This document shows, in pieces, positions 43,831-53,331 of a stretch of DNA of 64,000 bases. The stretch comes from Tabrizicola_A sp964393035 (GTDB taxonomy: Bacteria; Pseudomonadota; Alphaproteobacteria; Rhodobacterales; Rhodobacteraceae), in assembly GCA_964393035.1 (NCBI GenBank), contig CAYMRX010000001.1:248001-312000 (forward strand). The letters are read 5' to 3'. The stretch's first letter is position 1. Each line of letters opens with the position of its first letter. The translations under genes and the position numbers were made by a program. Below the pieces are notes generated by a model, which was not told the DNA's origin, searched no databases, and saw only the letters and a program-made list of their open reading frames with translations.

Positions 43831-44970
43831 CTACTGCCTCCGCTCGAAATCAATGCGGGGATCAACCCAGACATACATCAGGTCCGACAGGATGCCGACC
43901 ACAAGGCCGATCAGGCCAAAGGCGAACAGCGTGCCGAAGATCACCGGATAATCGCGCTCGACCGCGGATTTGAAGCCAAGCTGACCCAAGCCATCCAGTG
44001 AAAAGATGGTTTCGATGATGATCGAGCCGCCAAAGAACACCGAGACGAACAGCGCAGGAAAGCCCGCGATGACGATCAGCATGGCGTTACGGAACACATG
44101 ACCATAAAGCACGCGGGATTCCGACAACCCCTTGGCGCGGGCGGTCATGACATAGTGTTTCTTGATCTCGTCAAGAAAGCTGTTCTTGGTCAAAAGCGTC
44201 AGTGTGGCGAAAGAGGAAATCGTCGAGGCGACCACCGGCAAGGTGATGTGCCACAGATAATCCAGCGCCTTGGCCGCAAGGCCCATTTGCTCCCATCCGG
44301 GGCTGGTCAGCCCGCGCAGGGGGAAGATCTTCCAATAAGATCCGCCCGCGAACAGCACCAGAAGCATGATCGCGAACAAGAGGCCCGGAATGGCATAGGC
44401 CGCGATGATGATGCCAGAGGTCCAACTGTCAAAGCTGGAACCATCGCGCACCGCCTTGCGAATGCCCAAGGGGATCGAGATCAGATAGGCGATCAGGGTG
44501 GACCACAGGCCAAGGGTGATCGAAACCGGCATCTTTTCAAGGATCAGATCGGTGACCGAGGCTGAACGAAAATAGCTGGTGCCAAAGTCAAAGCGCAGGA
44601 ATTTGCCCATCATGATGGCAAAGCGTTCCCAAGCCGGGATCATTTCCTTTTCGCATTCCTTGGCTTGTGCCAGCAGGTTGCCCTCAAAGCCTTCGGGGCA
44701 ATGAAAGCGCGCAAAGCCGAACTCGACCTCCAGCTTGGCGCGAAACTCGGGCGGAAGCCCGCGGGAGCCGACATAGCCGCTGTCCGCGCCGGGATCTTCG
44801 CCCGTGCCGCCCGTGACGGCCTCGATCGCATCGCCGCCGCCTTCCAGCTTGGCTTCGATCTGGTCAAACGGGCCGCCCGGAACCAGTTGCGTCAGGGCAA
44901 AATTGATAAGCATGATGCCGAACAGGGTCGGGATCACCAAGAGAATGCGACGCAGGATATAGCCGCCCAT
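43831..44970 (-). CDS. yejB: Peptide ABC transporter permease (YejB-like)
   Basis: 379 residues, six helices; GGYILRRILLVIPTLFGIMLINF starts it and the EAA loop is TARAKGLSESRVLYGHVFRN. Between helix 1 and 2 is an acidic/Gly insertion (about residues 40-70, EGGGDAIEAVTGGTGEDPG), as in long YejB. It is three bases after yejA. Confidence 0.92.
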   Translation of the reverse strand: MGGYILRRILLVIPTLFGIMLINFALTQLVPGGPFDQIEAKLEGGGDAIEAVTGGTGEDPGADSGYVGSRGLPPEFRAKLEVEFGFARFHCPEGFEGNLLAQAKECEKEMIPAWERFAIMMGKFLRFDFGTSYFRSASVTDLILEKMPVSITLGLWSTLIAYLISIPLGIRKAVRDGSSFDSWTSGIIIAAYAIPGLLFAIMLLVLFAGGSYWKIFPLRGLTSPGWEQMGLAAKALDYLWHITLPVVASTISSFATLTLLTKNSFLDEIKKHYVMTARAKGLSESRVLYGHVFRNAMLIVIAGFPALFVSVFFGGSIIIETIFSLDGLGQLGFKSAVERDYPVIFGTLFAFGLIGLVVGILSDLMYVWVDPRIDFERRQ

Positions 44971-44973
44971 CGG

Positions 44974-46881
44974 TTACTTCAGCGCCCCGGCCGCGCGCAG
45001 GGCGGCCTCTTTGTCCGGGTTGGCCCACCAGAATTCCAACTCGCCCAAGGCATAGGGCGGCAGGGTTTCGGGGTGTTCGTACATGTCATAGTAGGCAACC
45101 GTATGGGCCGGCTTATACCACTGCGGCACCCAGATGCGTTCGGCGCGCAGCACCCGGTCCAAAGCCTGCACCACGACATCCAACTCCTCGCGGGTTTTCG
45201 CCGCCTCCACCAGTTCCAGAAGCTGATCCACGGCCGGGCTGGCATAGCCCATGCGGTTGCGGCTGGAATTGTCCTTGGTCACCGTGGCCCAGGCCTGTTT
45301 CAACTCGGCCCCCGGCTCATAGCCCGAATTGACGGCATTGCCGACGATCACATCGAAATCAAATGCAGGCGGGTCGACGCGCTGCACCATCTGGGCGCTG
45401 TCCACCATCACCAGTTGCGCATCCACCCCCAAGGCCCGCAGGTTTTCGACATAGGGGCTGATGACGCGTTCAAAGGCCGGGCTGTCCTCAAGGAATTCCA
45501 CCTTCAGCGTCTCGCCCTTGGCGTTGCGGCGCAGACCGCCTTCGCCCACCGCCCAACCCGCCGCGTCCAAAAGGGCGGAAGCCGCGCGCAGGTTCTTGCG
45601 ATCCATCGCCTTTTCCGGGGTCGAAACCGGCGCCATCACCGCCTCATCCGTCAGGATGGTGGCGGGCAACAGCCCTTGGTCGATCAGCGGCTGCAACACG
45701 GCTGTTTCGGCAGGGCTGGCCGCGCCTGTGGCGGCCATATCGGTGTTTTCCCAGATGGAGTTGATGCGGCTGTAAAGCCCATAGAACAGCGTCTGGTTTG
45801 ACCATTCGAAGTTGAACATCAACCCGATCGCCTGCCGCACCTTGGGATCTTGAAACTTCTCGCGCCGCAGGTTGAACAAAAACGCCTGCCCGCTGGCAAT
45901 CACCCCCGAAGGCAGCGTCGCCTTGACAATCTGGCCCGAGGTCACGCCCGGAAAATCATAGGCCGTGGCCCAGTTTTTCGACGAATTTTCATTGCGGAAG
46001 GTATAGTCGCCCGACTTGAACCCTTCGAGCGCCGCCGCATCATCGCCAAAATACTCGACCCGGATGCGGTCGAAATTGTTGGTCCCGATGGAAAGCGGAT
46101 GCGCCGCCCCCCAATAATCTTCGTCCCGTTTGTAGACCACCTGCTGGCCGGGGCGGATGCTGTCCAGCACATAGGCGCCGGTGCCAAGGAAGGGTGTCAG
46201 CGTGCTTTCCTCAAGATCGCGCTTGTTGGCGGTGTAATCCGCCTTGGAAAGGATGGTCAGGCTTCCCGCCGTGGCGGGCATATCGCGAAAGGGCGTGCCG
46301 GGGGTGAAGGTGAATTTCACGCGGTAGGGATCAAGCGCCTCGACCGACTGGAACTTTTGATTGAAGACCGACCGGAACTCGGCAATCCCCTTGTCGCGGA
46401 ACAGCTCATAGCTGAAGACCACATCTTCGGCGGTCATCGGCGTGCCATCCGAGAAGGTCACATCCTGACGCAGGTTGAAGATCACCCAAGAGCGGTCTTC
46501 GGGATATTCCATCGTTTCGCACAGCTTGCAGTAGGCCGCGCCGATTTCATCTGCGGTGCCGCTCAGGATGCTTTCGTAAAAGATCGACGCAAGCGAAACC
46601 GATGCCCCCTTGATGGTATAGGGGTTCACCGAATCAAAGGTGCCGGGCGCCCATTGGCTGATTTCGCCGCCTTTCGGGGCCTCGGGGTTGACGTAAGGCA
46701 GATGCGGGAAATCGGCGGGCAATTGCAGCGCACCAAAGGTCGAAATGCCGTGGGCGACCGTGATCTTCGCATCGTCGGCCCGCGCTTGGCTGACCGTCAG
46801 CGCCGCCAGAATACCAAGGAAACCTGCCGTCATCAGGCCGCGCATGTCGCGCCTCGCCGCCACCTTAACGCGCGCCCGCAT
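44974..46881 (-). CDS. yejA: Extracellular peptide-binding protein (YejA-like)
   Basis: 635 residues; signal peptide near residues 13-36 (GFLGILAALTVSQARAD). Type 5 solute-binding protein: ISTFGALQLPADFPHLPYVNP and PLSIGTNNFDRIRVEYF. In E. coli YejABEF imports microcin C and takes up short peptides. Two ATG starts are possible (46881 and 46845); I kept the first. First gene of yejABEF-GT. Confidence 0.93.
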   Translation of the reverse strand: MRARVKVAARRDMRGLMTAGFLGILAALTVSQARADDAKITVAHGISTFGALQLPADFPHLPYVNPEAPKGGEISQWAPGTFDSVNPYTIKGASVSLASIFYESILSGTADEIGAAYCKLCETMEYPEDRSWVIFNLRQDVTFSDGTPMTAEDVVFSYELFRDKGIAEFRSVFNQKFQSVEALDPYRVKFTFTPGTPFRDMPATAGSLTILSKADYTANKRDLEESTLTPFLGTGAYVLDSIRPGQQVVYKRDEDYWGAAHPLSIGTNNFDRIRVEYFGDDAAALEGFKSGDYTFRNENSSKNWATAYDFPGVTSGQIVKATLPSGVIASGQAFLFNLRREKFQDPKVRQAIGLMFNFEWSNQTLFYGLYSRINSIWENTDMAATGAASPAETAVLQPLIDQGLLPATILTDEAVMAPVSTPEKAMDRKNLRAASALLDAAGWAVGEGGLRRNAKGETLKVEFLEDSPAFERVISPYVENLRALGVDAQLVMVDSAQMVQRVDPPAFDFDVIVGNAVNSGYEPGAELKQAWATVTKDNSSRNRMGYASPAVDQLLELVEAAKTREELDVVVQALDRVLRAERIWVPQWYKPAHTVAYYDMYEHPETLPPYALGELEFWWANPDKEAALRAAGALK

Positions 46882-46994
46882 ATCCCATACTCCATTTTCA
46901 TCCCGGCGCCGTTGCCGACGCGCTGGGACCGAATCTAGTCTGCCCCCCCGACCGTCACAAGCCGCGAATGCGTGAAGCGCCAGACCGGCAATAG

Positions 46995-47016
46995 AAAAGG
47001 CCGCCCAAAGGCGGCC
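46995..47016 (-). terminator. Terminator after the cytochrome c gene
   Basis: GGCCGCC (46999-47005) / GGCGGCC (47010-47016), loop CAAA; on the minus strand it is followed by TTTT. Confidence 0.78.
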
Positions 47017-47040
47017 CGATCCAACGCAAGCGCCCTGTGA

Positions 47041-47565
47041 TCAGGGGGTCGCTTCGAGGAACTTGATGATGTTGGCGCGGTCTTCTGCCTTGGGCAGGCC
47101 GGCGAACGACATCTTGGTGCCCGCGACATACCCCTTCGGGTTGGCCAGGAAGGCATCAAGGTTTTCCGGGGTCCAGGCGTCGCTGGCCATCGCCAGCAGT
47201 CCTTCGGAATAGCCAAAGCCACCGACAGAGGCTTTCGCGCGGTTCACGACACCGTTCAGGTGCGGGCCGGTGCCGTCGGTGCCATCAAGCTTGTGGCAAG
47301 CCTTGCACTTGCCGAATACCTTTTCACCGGCGGCCGGATCGGCAGCGGCGAACAGATCGGCGAAAGCCGGGCCTTCAGCGGCAGCCTCGGTCGAAGCCTC
47401 GGCCGCGCCGGTGTCGATGCTATAGGCCTGCGCAACCTCCTCACCGCCATGCGATGCCGGGGCGGTGGCATAAAGCGCGTCCGAAGCCCAAGAGGCGAAC
47501 AGATAAACCAAAAGCGAGCCACAAATGGCCCCGGTCACTTTGGTTACGGTCATCGTATCGAACAT
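47041..47565 (-). CDS. Membrane-anchored cytochrome c (c552/CycY-like)
   Basis: 174 residues. N-terminal signal-anchor (residues 6-30), flexible acidic/Ala linker to about 66, then a class I cytochrome c with heme motif C87-x2-C90-H91 and axial Met152 in GTKMSFAG. This matches the periplasmic-facing c552 or cy donors to cbb3 and aa3 oxidases. Start MFDTMTVTK at 47565. Divergent from pheA. Confidence 0.88.
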   Translation of the reverse strand: MFDTMTVTKVTGAICGSLLVYLFASWASDALYATAPASHGGEEVAQAYSIDTGAAEASTEAAAEGPAFADLFAAADPAAGEKVFGKCKACHKLDGTDGTGPHLNGVVNRAKASVGGFGYSEGLLAMASDAWTPENLDAFLANPKGYVAGTKMSFAGLPKAEDRANIIKFLEATP

Positions 47566-47710
47566 GTCTCGCCTTCCCTCTGGCTGGCCCACGCGGCTGG
47601 ATTGCGGGCTATCTACCCGCTTCCCCCTATCGGTTTCAAGGTGTAGTAGCGCCTTCAGACGCCCATTTCGGGCCATTTTGTCACGGAACTTGACTCGGAG
47701 GCCCACCAAA

Positions 47711-48541
47711 ATGCCAGGTCGCATCGCCTTTCAAGGAGAGCTTGGTGCCTATTCGCATCAGGCCTGCGCACAAGCCCGCCCCGATTTCACCCCGGTTCCG
47801 TGCCAGACCTTTGAAGATGTGGTCGAGATGACCCGTTCGGGTGCTGTCGATCTGGGGATGCTCGCGGTGGAAAACTCCACCTATGGCCGGGTGGCGGATG
47901 TACATTCGCTGTTGCCACGGGCGGGCCTGCATATCGTGGACGAGGCCTTTGTCCGCGTGCATGTCAATGTGCTGGGGGTAAAGGGGGCCAAGCTGTCGGA
48001 TGTGACCGAGGCGCATGGCCATGTGGTGATCCTGCCGCAATGCGCCCGCTTCCTGAAAGATCACAACATCAAGGGCATGGTCAGTTCTGACAACGCCCGC
48101 GCCGCGCGCGAAGTGGCCGAGGCGGGCAACAAGACCCGTGCGGCGCTGGCCAGCGAGCTTGCCGGTGAGATTTACGGCCTTGATGTGCTGGCCCGCCATA
48201 TCGAAGACCACAAGAACAACACCACACGTTTTCTGGTGATGTCGCGGCAGGCGGATCATTCCCGCCGCGCGGACCAGATGATCACCACCTTCACCTTCCG
48301 CGTTCGCAACATTCCGGCGGCGCTGTACAAGGCGATGGGGGGCTTTGCCACCAACGGCGTGAACATGACCAAACTGGAAAGCTATATGGTCGGCGGCAGC
48401 TTCATGGCGACCGAGTTCTACGCCGATATCGAAGGCCACCCCGAAGACATCAATGTGAAACTGGCGCTGGAAGAACTGGCCTATTTCACCACAGAGATGA
48501 AAATTCTGGGCGTCTACCCGTCGGACCGCCAGCGCGGTTGA
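47711..48541 (+). CDS. pheA: Prephenate dehydratase
   Basis: 276 residues: PDT catalytic domain (about 1-185) with RIAFQGELGAYSH and NNTTRFLVMSR, then an ACT regulatory domain (about 200-270) with ALYKAMGGFATNGVNMTKLES, which binds Phe. No chorismate mutase is fused. Makes phenylpyruvate. Start MPGRIAFQG at 47711; a much longer frame begins in the divergent promoter region. Stop abuts the convergent SRPBCC gene. Confidence 0.94.
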   Translation: MPGRIAFQGELGAYSHQACAQARPDFTPVPCQTFEDVVEMTRSGAVDLGMLAVENSTYGRVADVHSLLPRAGLHIVDEAFVRVHVNVLGVKGAKLSDVTEAHGHVVILPQCARFLKDHNIKGMVSSDNARAAREVAEAGNKTRAALASELAGEIYGLDVLARHIEDHKNNTTRFLVMSRQADHSRRADQMITTFTFRVRNIPAALYKAMGGFATNGVNMTKLESYMVGGSFMATEFYADIEGHPEDINVKLALEELAYFTTEMKILGVYPSDRQRG

Positions 48542-49009
48542 TTATTTGACAGCCTTGGCGCGGGTTTCCAACTCCAGCGCCAACTGGCCGACCTTGGCGT
48601 CGAACTTGCGGTCCACCTTTGCCCGCGCCAGCCGCAGCGATTGCAGGAAAAGCCGCGCCCCGAGCGACCGCGGCTTGATCTCGGATGTCAGATGCATCCG
48701 CGTGCGCCGGGCGCTCATCTCGATCAGTTCGACCTTCGAGCCGACCTCGATGGCATCAGAAACCAGCGCAAAGCCCATCAGACCCGGCCCGGTCATGTCG
48801 GTCAGCGTCACATCCGCCTTGCGGGGCCGTCCGCGAAAAATGAACCGCGAGGTCCAGGCCATGCCCGGACCGGGGCGCGTCAACCTGTCAGTGCGTTCGA
48901 TCTCAATGCCGCGCCGCATGGCCGAGCGTTCCCAAGCCTCATGGTCAGACAGGGCCGTCCAGACCTGTGAAATCGGCGCTTCGATATCTTTCTTGCTGGC
49001 AAGTTTCAT
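48542..49009 (-). CDS. SRPBCC/START-like protein
   Basis: 155 residues. The N-terminus MKLASKKDIEAPISQVWTALSDHEAWE is typical of SRPBCC (polyketide cyclase/CoxG-like) ligand-binding folds, and the middle has alternating beta strands. Substrate unknown. Confidence 0.8.
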   Translation of the reverse strand: MKLASKKDIEAPISQVWTALSDHEAWERSAMRRGIEIERTDRLTRPGPGMAWTSRFIFRGRPRKADVTLTDMTGPGLMGFALVSDAIEVGSKVELIEMSARRTRMHLTSEIKPRSLGARLFLQSLRLARAKVDRKFDAKVGQLALELETRAKAVK

Positions 49010-49063
49010 GTCTCAATCCAAAATGCACTTATGGCCAATACGCCCAGAAGTCGGAATCTGGGG

Positions 49064-50017
49064 TTAACGCAGCTGATCCGCAAGCCAATTGCGCATCAGC
49101 ACCTCGGCAATCGCACCTTTTCTTGGTGGCTTGATACGAGCATGCCGACCGGAAAAGACCTGCAACATCTCCTCGCGGCTGATCCAAAGCGCATCCTGCA
49201 ATTCGGCAGGGTCCAGAGTGATCGCCTCGGTCACGGCCGCGCCATGGGCCCCGAGCATCAGATTGGCCGGAAAGGGCCAGGGCTGGCTGGCCAAAAAGCG
49301 CACCGGGCCAACGACAACGCCGGTTTCCTCGGCCACCTCGCGGCGCACGGCTGCCTCCAGCGTCTCGCCGGGCTCCACAAAGCCGGCCAGCAGGGAATAC
49401 ATGCCTTCGGGCCAGACGGCATTGCGCCCCAAAAACAACTTGTTGTCGCGCGTCACCAGCATAATGACCACTGGATCGGTGCGCGGAAAATGCTGCGTGC
49501 CACAGGCCGGGCAATGGCGTTGCCAGCCCGCCTGCACCATGTCTGACCGCGCCCCGCAGGCGGCACAAAACCCATGCGACCGGTGCCAATGCAACACCGC
49601 CCGCGCTGTCGCAGCCAGTTCCGCCTCGCGCGGGGAAAGCCGGGACATGGCATTGCGCAGGTCTTCAAACGCAGGTCCTTCTCCCAAAGCCGGATGCGGT
49701 TGTCGGCTTTGATCGAAAAACGCCTGCTCCGCCGCCGCACCGGACTCCGGCTCCCAAGCCGAAAGATCGGCCGCGAATTCCGCCACCCCGTCTTCGCCAA
49801 GCCCCAGAAAGACAACCGGCGGCCCGTCGTTCAACAGCGGATGATCCGCGCCAAGCCGCACCAGGCCCGCCTCGGCCTGCATCAACGGCTTGCCACGCCA
49901 GACCGGCAACACCCGCGCCTTGGGCCAAAGTCTGGCCAAAGCCTGTGGATCACCACGCAACTCCGCAGCGCGGTTCAGGCCCGAGCCACCAAAGGCCATC
50001 TGCGTCGTGTCCGGCAT
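49064..50017 (-). CDS. nudC: NAD(+) diphosphatase (deNADding enzyme)
   Basis: 317 residues. Zinc ribbon C151/C154/C169/C172, Nudix box from GFVEPGETLEAAVRRE to EETGV (212-234), and the NudC signature SQPWPFP (244-250). Hydrolyses NAD(H) to NMN and AMP, and removes NAD caps from RNA. Start MPDTTQMAFGG at 50017. Confidence 0.94.
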   Translation of the reverse strand: MPDTTQMAFGGSGLNRAAELRGDPQALARLWPKARVLPVWRGKPLMQAEAGLVRLGADHPLLNDGPPVVFLGLGEDGVAEFAADLSAWEPESGAAAEQAFFDQSRQPHPALGEGPAFEDLRNAMSRLSPREAELAATARAVLHWHRSHGFCAACGARSDMVQAGWQRHCPACGTQHFPRTDPVVIMLVTRDNKLFLGRNAVWPEGMYSLLAGFVEPGETLEAAVRREVAEETGVVVGPVRFLASQPWPFPANLMLGAHGAAVTEAITLDPAELQDALWISREEMLQVFSGRHARIKPPRKGAIAEVLMRNWLADQLR

Positions 50018-50129
50018 ATCGGTGCTTTCAATCTTTGATGATCGCCACATCTGGCACGAAGCCTCCGACAAGATCAAACACGGATCTTGCGCGATCTCTT
50101 TGTCAAAAATGCAACTTATAGGAGATTAA

Positions 50130-50183
50130 TTGGGGTCTACATCAACTCGATCAAAGCCATATTGCAACATTTGGGTTCAATAG
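50130..50183 (+). CDS. Possible 17-residue leader peptide
   Basis: TTG-started frame of 17 codons ending TAG, with AGGAG 5 bases upstream. It lies in the 215-base gap before the metallophosphatase gene, in an A/T-rich patch. Only the ribosome-binding site supports it. Confidence 0.2.
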   Translation: MGSTSTRSKPYCNIWVQ

Positions 50184-50232
50184 CGCCAAGGCGAAGCGGC
50201 CACCAAGGCCGCCTGCACTTGTGAGGCTTGGA

Positions 50233-52095
50233 ATGTCGAGTGCTGAACCGATCACAGACAGGGCAGATGGCGAGACCCGTCTTCAGTTGCGAATTCTTGC
50301 CACCTCGGATCTTCATGCTCAGATATTGCCTTGGGATGATCTGTCCGACCAGCCCGCGCCAGAGCGGGGATTGGCGCAAGTCGCCAGTCTGGTGGCAGCG
50401 GCCCGCGCCGAAGTGGCGAACAGCCTGTTGTTGGACAATGGCGATTTTCTGAACGGCAGCCCCTTGGCCGACCATGTGGCCGCCCATCAGCGACGTGCCG
50501 ACATCCATCCGATGATCGCGGCGATGAATGGTCTGGGCTATGATGCGGCCACCCTTGGCAATCACGAATTCTCCAATGGGCTTGCCCTGTTGCGTCGCGC
50601 TCTGGGTCAAGCGCGCTTTCCGATTGCGGCAACCAACCTTGACCGCAGCACCGCCAGCGGCCGTCGCCCGTTCCTGCCCCGCCACCTGCTTTTGCAACGG
50701 GATTTCGTGGATCAGGACGACACGGTGCATCGGCTGCGGATCGGAATTCTGGGGTTTCTGCCCCCCCAGACGGCACTTTGGGAGCGGCGGCACATGGCCG
50801 GAAAACTGGCGGCCCGCGGCATCCTTGAGACAGCCCGCATCGCCATCCCCCGGTTGCGCCGGGCAGGGGCGGATCTGGTGATCGCGCTGTCTCATTCCGG
50901 GCTGGGATTGGATCAGGGGGGCCAGCCGGCGGAAAACATCTCCTGCGCTCTGTCCGACATGCCGGGCATTGACGCCGTGATCGCGGGGCATACGCATCAA
51001 CTCTATCCCCGCCCCGACACGACCGCCCCGAACCGCCCGATGGTCATGCCGGGCTTTTTCGGATCGCACCTTGGCATCATCGACCTGAGGCTTGGAACCC
51101 AAGGCGGACGATGGCAAGTGCTGGGTCACGCGGCCCATCTGCGCCCGGTGGCAGACCGCGATGGGCCAAGCGGAAAGGTCACGGCGCGGGTGGCCACCGA
51201 CCCGGCCACCGCCGCCCATGCCACCGCGGATCTGGCTGCCATGCGCCAGCGCGCCGCGCGGCCGATTGGGCAAACTGCGGTTGGCCTGACATCTTACTTT
51301 TCCCTGATCGGTCACTCGGCCGTGCAGACCCTGCTGGCCGAGGCGCAGATGGAAAACATGATCCGGGCGCTTGGCGGCCACCCTGCGGCCAAACTGCCGA
51401 TGCTGGTCGCGGTGGCGCCGTTCAAGGCGGGGGGGCGGGGCGGGCCATCCAATTACACGGCCATCGCGCCGGGACCGTTGACCGGGCGCAACATGTCAGA
51501 TCTCTACATCCACCCCAACAGCCCGGTCGCCTTGCGGGTCACGGGCGCGGAGCTGCGGCTTTGGCTGGAACGCTCGGTCAGCCTCTTTCGGCAGATCCAG
51601 CCGGGGCGAAGCGACCAAATTCTGATCGACAGCGATTTTCCGGCCTACAACTTCGACATGATCCATGGGTTGAGTTACCTCGTCGATCTGTCGCAGCCGC
51701 CGCGGCACGATTGCACCGGCAAAATCGTGAACCCCACGGCACGGCGGATCACCGCTCTGGCGTTTCAGGGCCAACCGCTCGATCCCGATCAGGTCTTCGT
51801 TCTGGTGACAAACAGTTACCGTGCCTCTGGCGGATCAGGGTTCGCCGGGACAGACCCTGCGCAAGTGGTGATGGAGGAAAGCCGCCCCCTGCGCATGGTG
51901 GTGCAAGACCATGTCAGCCGATGCGCCACGATCGCACCACAAGCCGCCGCGCCTTGGCGGTTCCGGCCGATGCCCGGCACCTCGGTGCTGTTCGACAGCG
52001 CCCCCGCCGCCGCAGCCCATGCCGCCAAAGTGCCGGGGCTGGAACCGGTTGGCCTGCAACCGACCGGCTTTCTTCGCTTTCGCCTGCGGCTGTGA
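50233..52095 (+). CDS. Metallophosphatase, 2',3'-cyclic-nucleotide 2'-phosphodiesterase/5'-nucleotidase (CpdB-like), no export signal
   Basis: 620 residues in two domains. Metallophosphatase: SDLHAQ (D26, H28), DNGDFLNGSPL, LGNHEFSNGL, SHSGLG, AGHTHQLYP. C-terminal nucleotidase domain from about 340, with NYTAIAPGP and the substrate-stacking YNFDMIHGLSY. Normal CpdB is periplasmic, but the N-terminus MSSAEPITDRADGE has no signal peptide. Start at ATG 50233 because GAGG precedes; a GTG at 50221 gives no signal peptide either. Confidence 0.87.
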   Translation: MSSAEPITDRADGETRLQLRILATSDLHAQILPWDDLSDQPAPERGLAQVASLVAAARAEVANSLLLDNGDFLNGSPLADHVAAHQRRADIHPMIAAMNGLGYDAATLGNHEFSNGLALLRRALGQARFPIAATNLDRSTASGRRPFLPRHLLLQRDFVDQDDTVHRLRIGILGFLPPQTALWERRHMAGKLAARGILETARIAIPRLRRAGADLVIALSHSGLGLDQGGQPAENISCALSDMPGIDAVIAGHTHQLYPRPDTTAPNRPMVMPGFFGSHLGIIDLRLGTQGGRWQVLGHAAHLRPVADRDGPSGKVTARVATDPATAAHATADLAAMRQRAARPIGQTAVGLTSYFSLIGHSAVQTLLAEAQMENMIRALGGHPAAKLPMLVAVAPFKAGGRGGPSNYTAIAPGPLTGRNMSDLYIHPNSPVALRVTGAELRLWLERSVSLFRQIQPGRSDQILIDSDFPAYNFDMIHGLSYLVDLSQPPRHDCTGKIVNPTARRITALAFQGQPLDPDQVFVLVTNSYRASGGSGFAGTDPAQVVMEESRPLRMVVQDHVSRCATIAPQAAAPWRFRPMPGTSVLFDSAPAAAAHAAKVPGLEPVGLQPTGFLRFRLRL

Positions 52096-52134
52096 TCGGC
52101 TAAGGCGCAGGCACATGCAAAACCCGGTGCGCCC

Positions 52135-52767
52135 ATGCCTTATGATGCCTTGCTATTCGATCTTGATGGCACCTTGGTCGATACGGAGACCGTGGCGCTG
52201 ACCACGGGCATGGCAGCCTTTGCGGCCATGGGGCACCCGGTTGACCGCGCGTTCATGCAGCGGCTTGTCGGGGTCGATCTGCCGACCGCCGCCGGGATCA
52301 TCGGGGCCGCCCTGCCAACGCTGGACCAAAAGGGGCTGCAAGCGCATTGGCACAGCGCCTTTTCTGCCGCGATCGACGAATCCCTTCCCTTAAAGCCGGG
52401 CGCTTTGAACCTGTTGTCCGTCCGCCATCGGCCCATGGCCCTGGTCACATCGTCGGGTCAGGCCGAAGCGCAGCACAAACTGCGCGTCACCGGGTTGGGC
52501 GTGCATTTCGACACGGTCGTGACACTGGCCGATGTCACCCGGCCGAAACCCGCGCCAGACCCTTACCTGTTGGCGGCGGAACGGCTGGGCGTCGCGCCTG
52601 CGCGCTGTCTGGTCTTTGAAGACAGCGAAGCCGGAGCCGAGGCCGCGCATCGCGCCGGATGCACCGTGGTGCAGGTGCCCGATGTCGGGCCGGTTTCCGG
52701 CCTTTGGGCACATTTTCAGGCCCGCGATCTGTTGGAAGGCGCGCGTCTTGCCGGGCTGGTGATCTGA
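52135..52767 (+). CDS. HAD-superfamily hydrolase (phosphoglycolate phosphatase-like)
   Basis: 210 residues. Motif I FDLDGTLVDTE (D9, D11), motif II VTSSGQ, Lys in RPKPAPDPYL, motif IV VFEDSEAGAEAA. Subfamily IA with a helical cap. Substrate cannot be inferred. It follows the metallophosphatase by 39 bases, perhaps in one operon for nucleotide or sugar phosphate turnover. Confidence 0.85.
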   Translation: MPYDALLFDLDGTLVDTETVALTTGMAAFAAMGHPVDRAFMQRLVGVDLPTAAGIIGAALPTLDQKGLQAHWHSAFSAAIDESLPLKPGALNLLSVRHRPMALVTSSGQAEAQHKLRVTGLGVHFDTVVTLADVTRPKPAPDPYLLAAERLGVAPARCLVFEDSEAGAEAAHRAGCTVVQVPDVGPVSGLWAHFQARDLLEGARLAGLVI

Positions 52768-52801
52768 CCCTGCCGCGTGCAGGGACTTTTCCACCCGGCC
52801 A

Positions 52802-53221
52802 TTACGGCGTCATATGCCGCACCCGCGCGCCCCATTCGATGGCCGCCGCGTGCAGCCGGTCGATGCGCAACTCCTCACGCACCTCCTCCAGCATCTGCAA
52901 TTCGACCTGAGAATGCTTGCCATCTGCCGTGACCACATCACAGGCCAGCGCATAGGCGGTTTCGTTCAACCGCTCCGGCAGCGCATCGCGGATCAGGCCG
53001 AACAGCGCATCCAGCCCGTCCTCCTCCTCAAACAGATCAAAGACGGTCTGGCTGATCCGCCGGATGCGGTCGGCGTCATATTCCGCAAAGATCGGCATGT
53101 GATTGACCATGCGCTGGATCGCCACCAGTTCCGCCGTCCGCATGTTCTGGTCGCTGGCGCTTGCAGCCACCATCACCGCCACCAGCGCATCCTGAGGTGA
53201 CATCGCCGCCGTATCAGACAT
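52802..53221 (-). CDS. TerB-family protein
   Basis: 139 residues, all-helical: AVMVAASASDQNMRTAEL, ALACDVVTADGKHSQVELQMLEEV, where the acidic D-x-D/E pattern resembles TerB metal-binding. Start MSDTAAMSPQDAL at 53221. Single gene; no other ter gene is present. Divergent from lysS. Confidence 0.8.
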   Translation of the reverse strand: MSDTAAMSPQDALVAVMVAASASDQNMRTAELVAIQRMVNHMPIFAEYDADRIRRISQTVFDLFEEEDGLDALFGLIRDALPERLNETAYALACDVVTADGKHSQVELQMLEEVREELRIDRLHAAAIEWGARVRHMTP

Positions 53222-53331
53222 GGTCAAATCCCTTTGCATCTGCGGCAAGATTATTGACGGCCCGCGCCCATGGCAATATGGCACGAAAGCCCGCCAGACA
53301 TGGGGTTTCGGCGGCGTTTGAGGATATGACC

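Noticed and set aside
50137..51381. A 414-codon minus-strand frame opposite the metallophosphatase
   Set aside because: Antisense to an intact metallophosphatase; no supporting start or motif.
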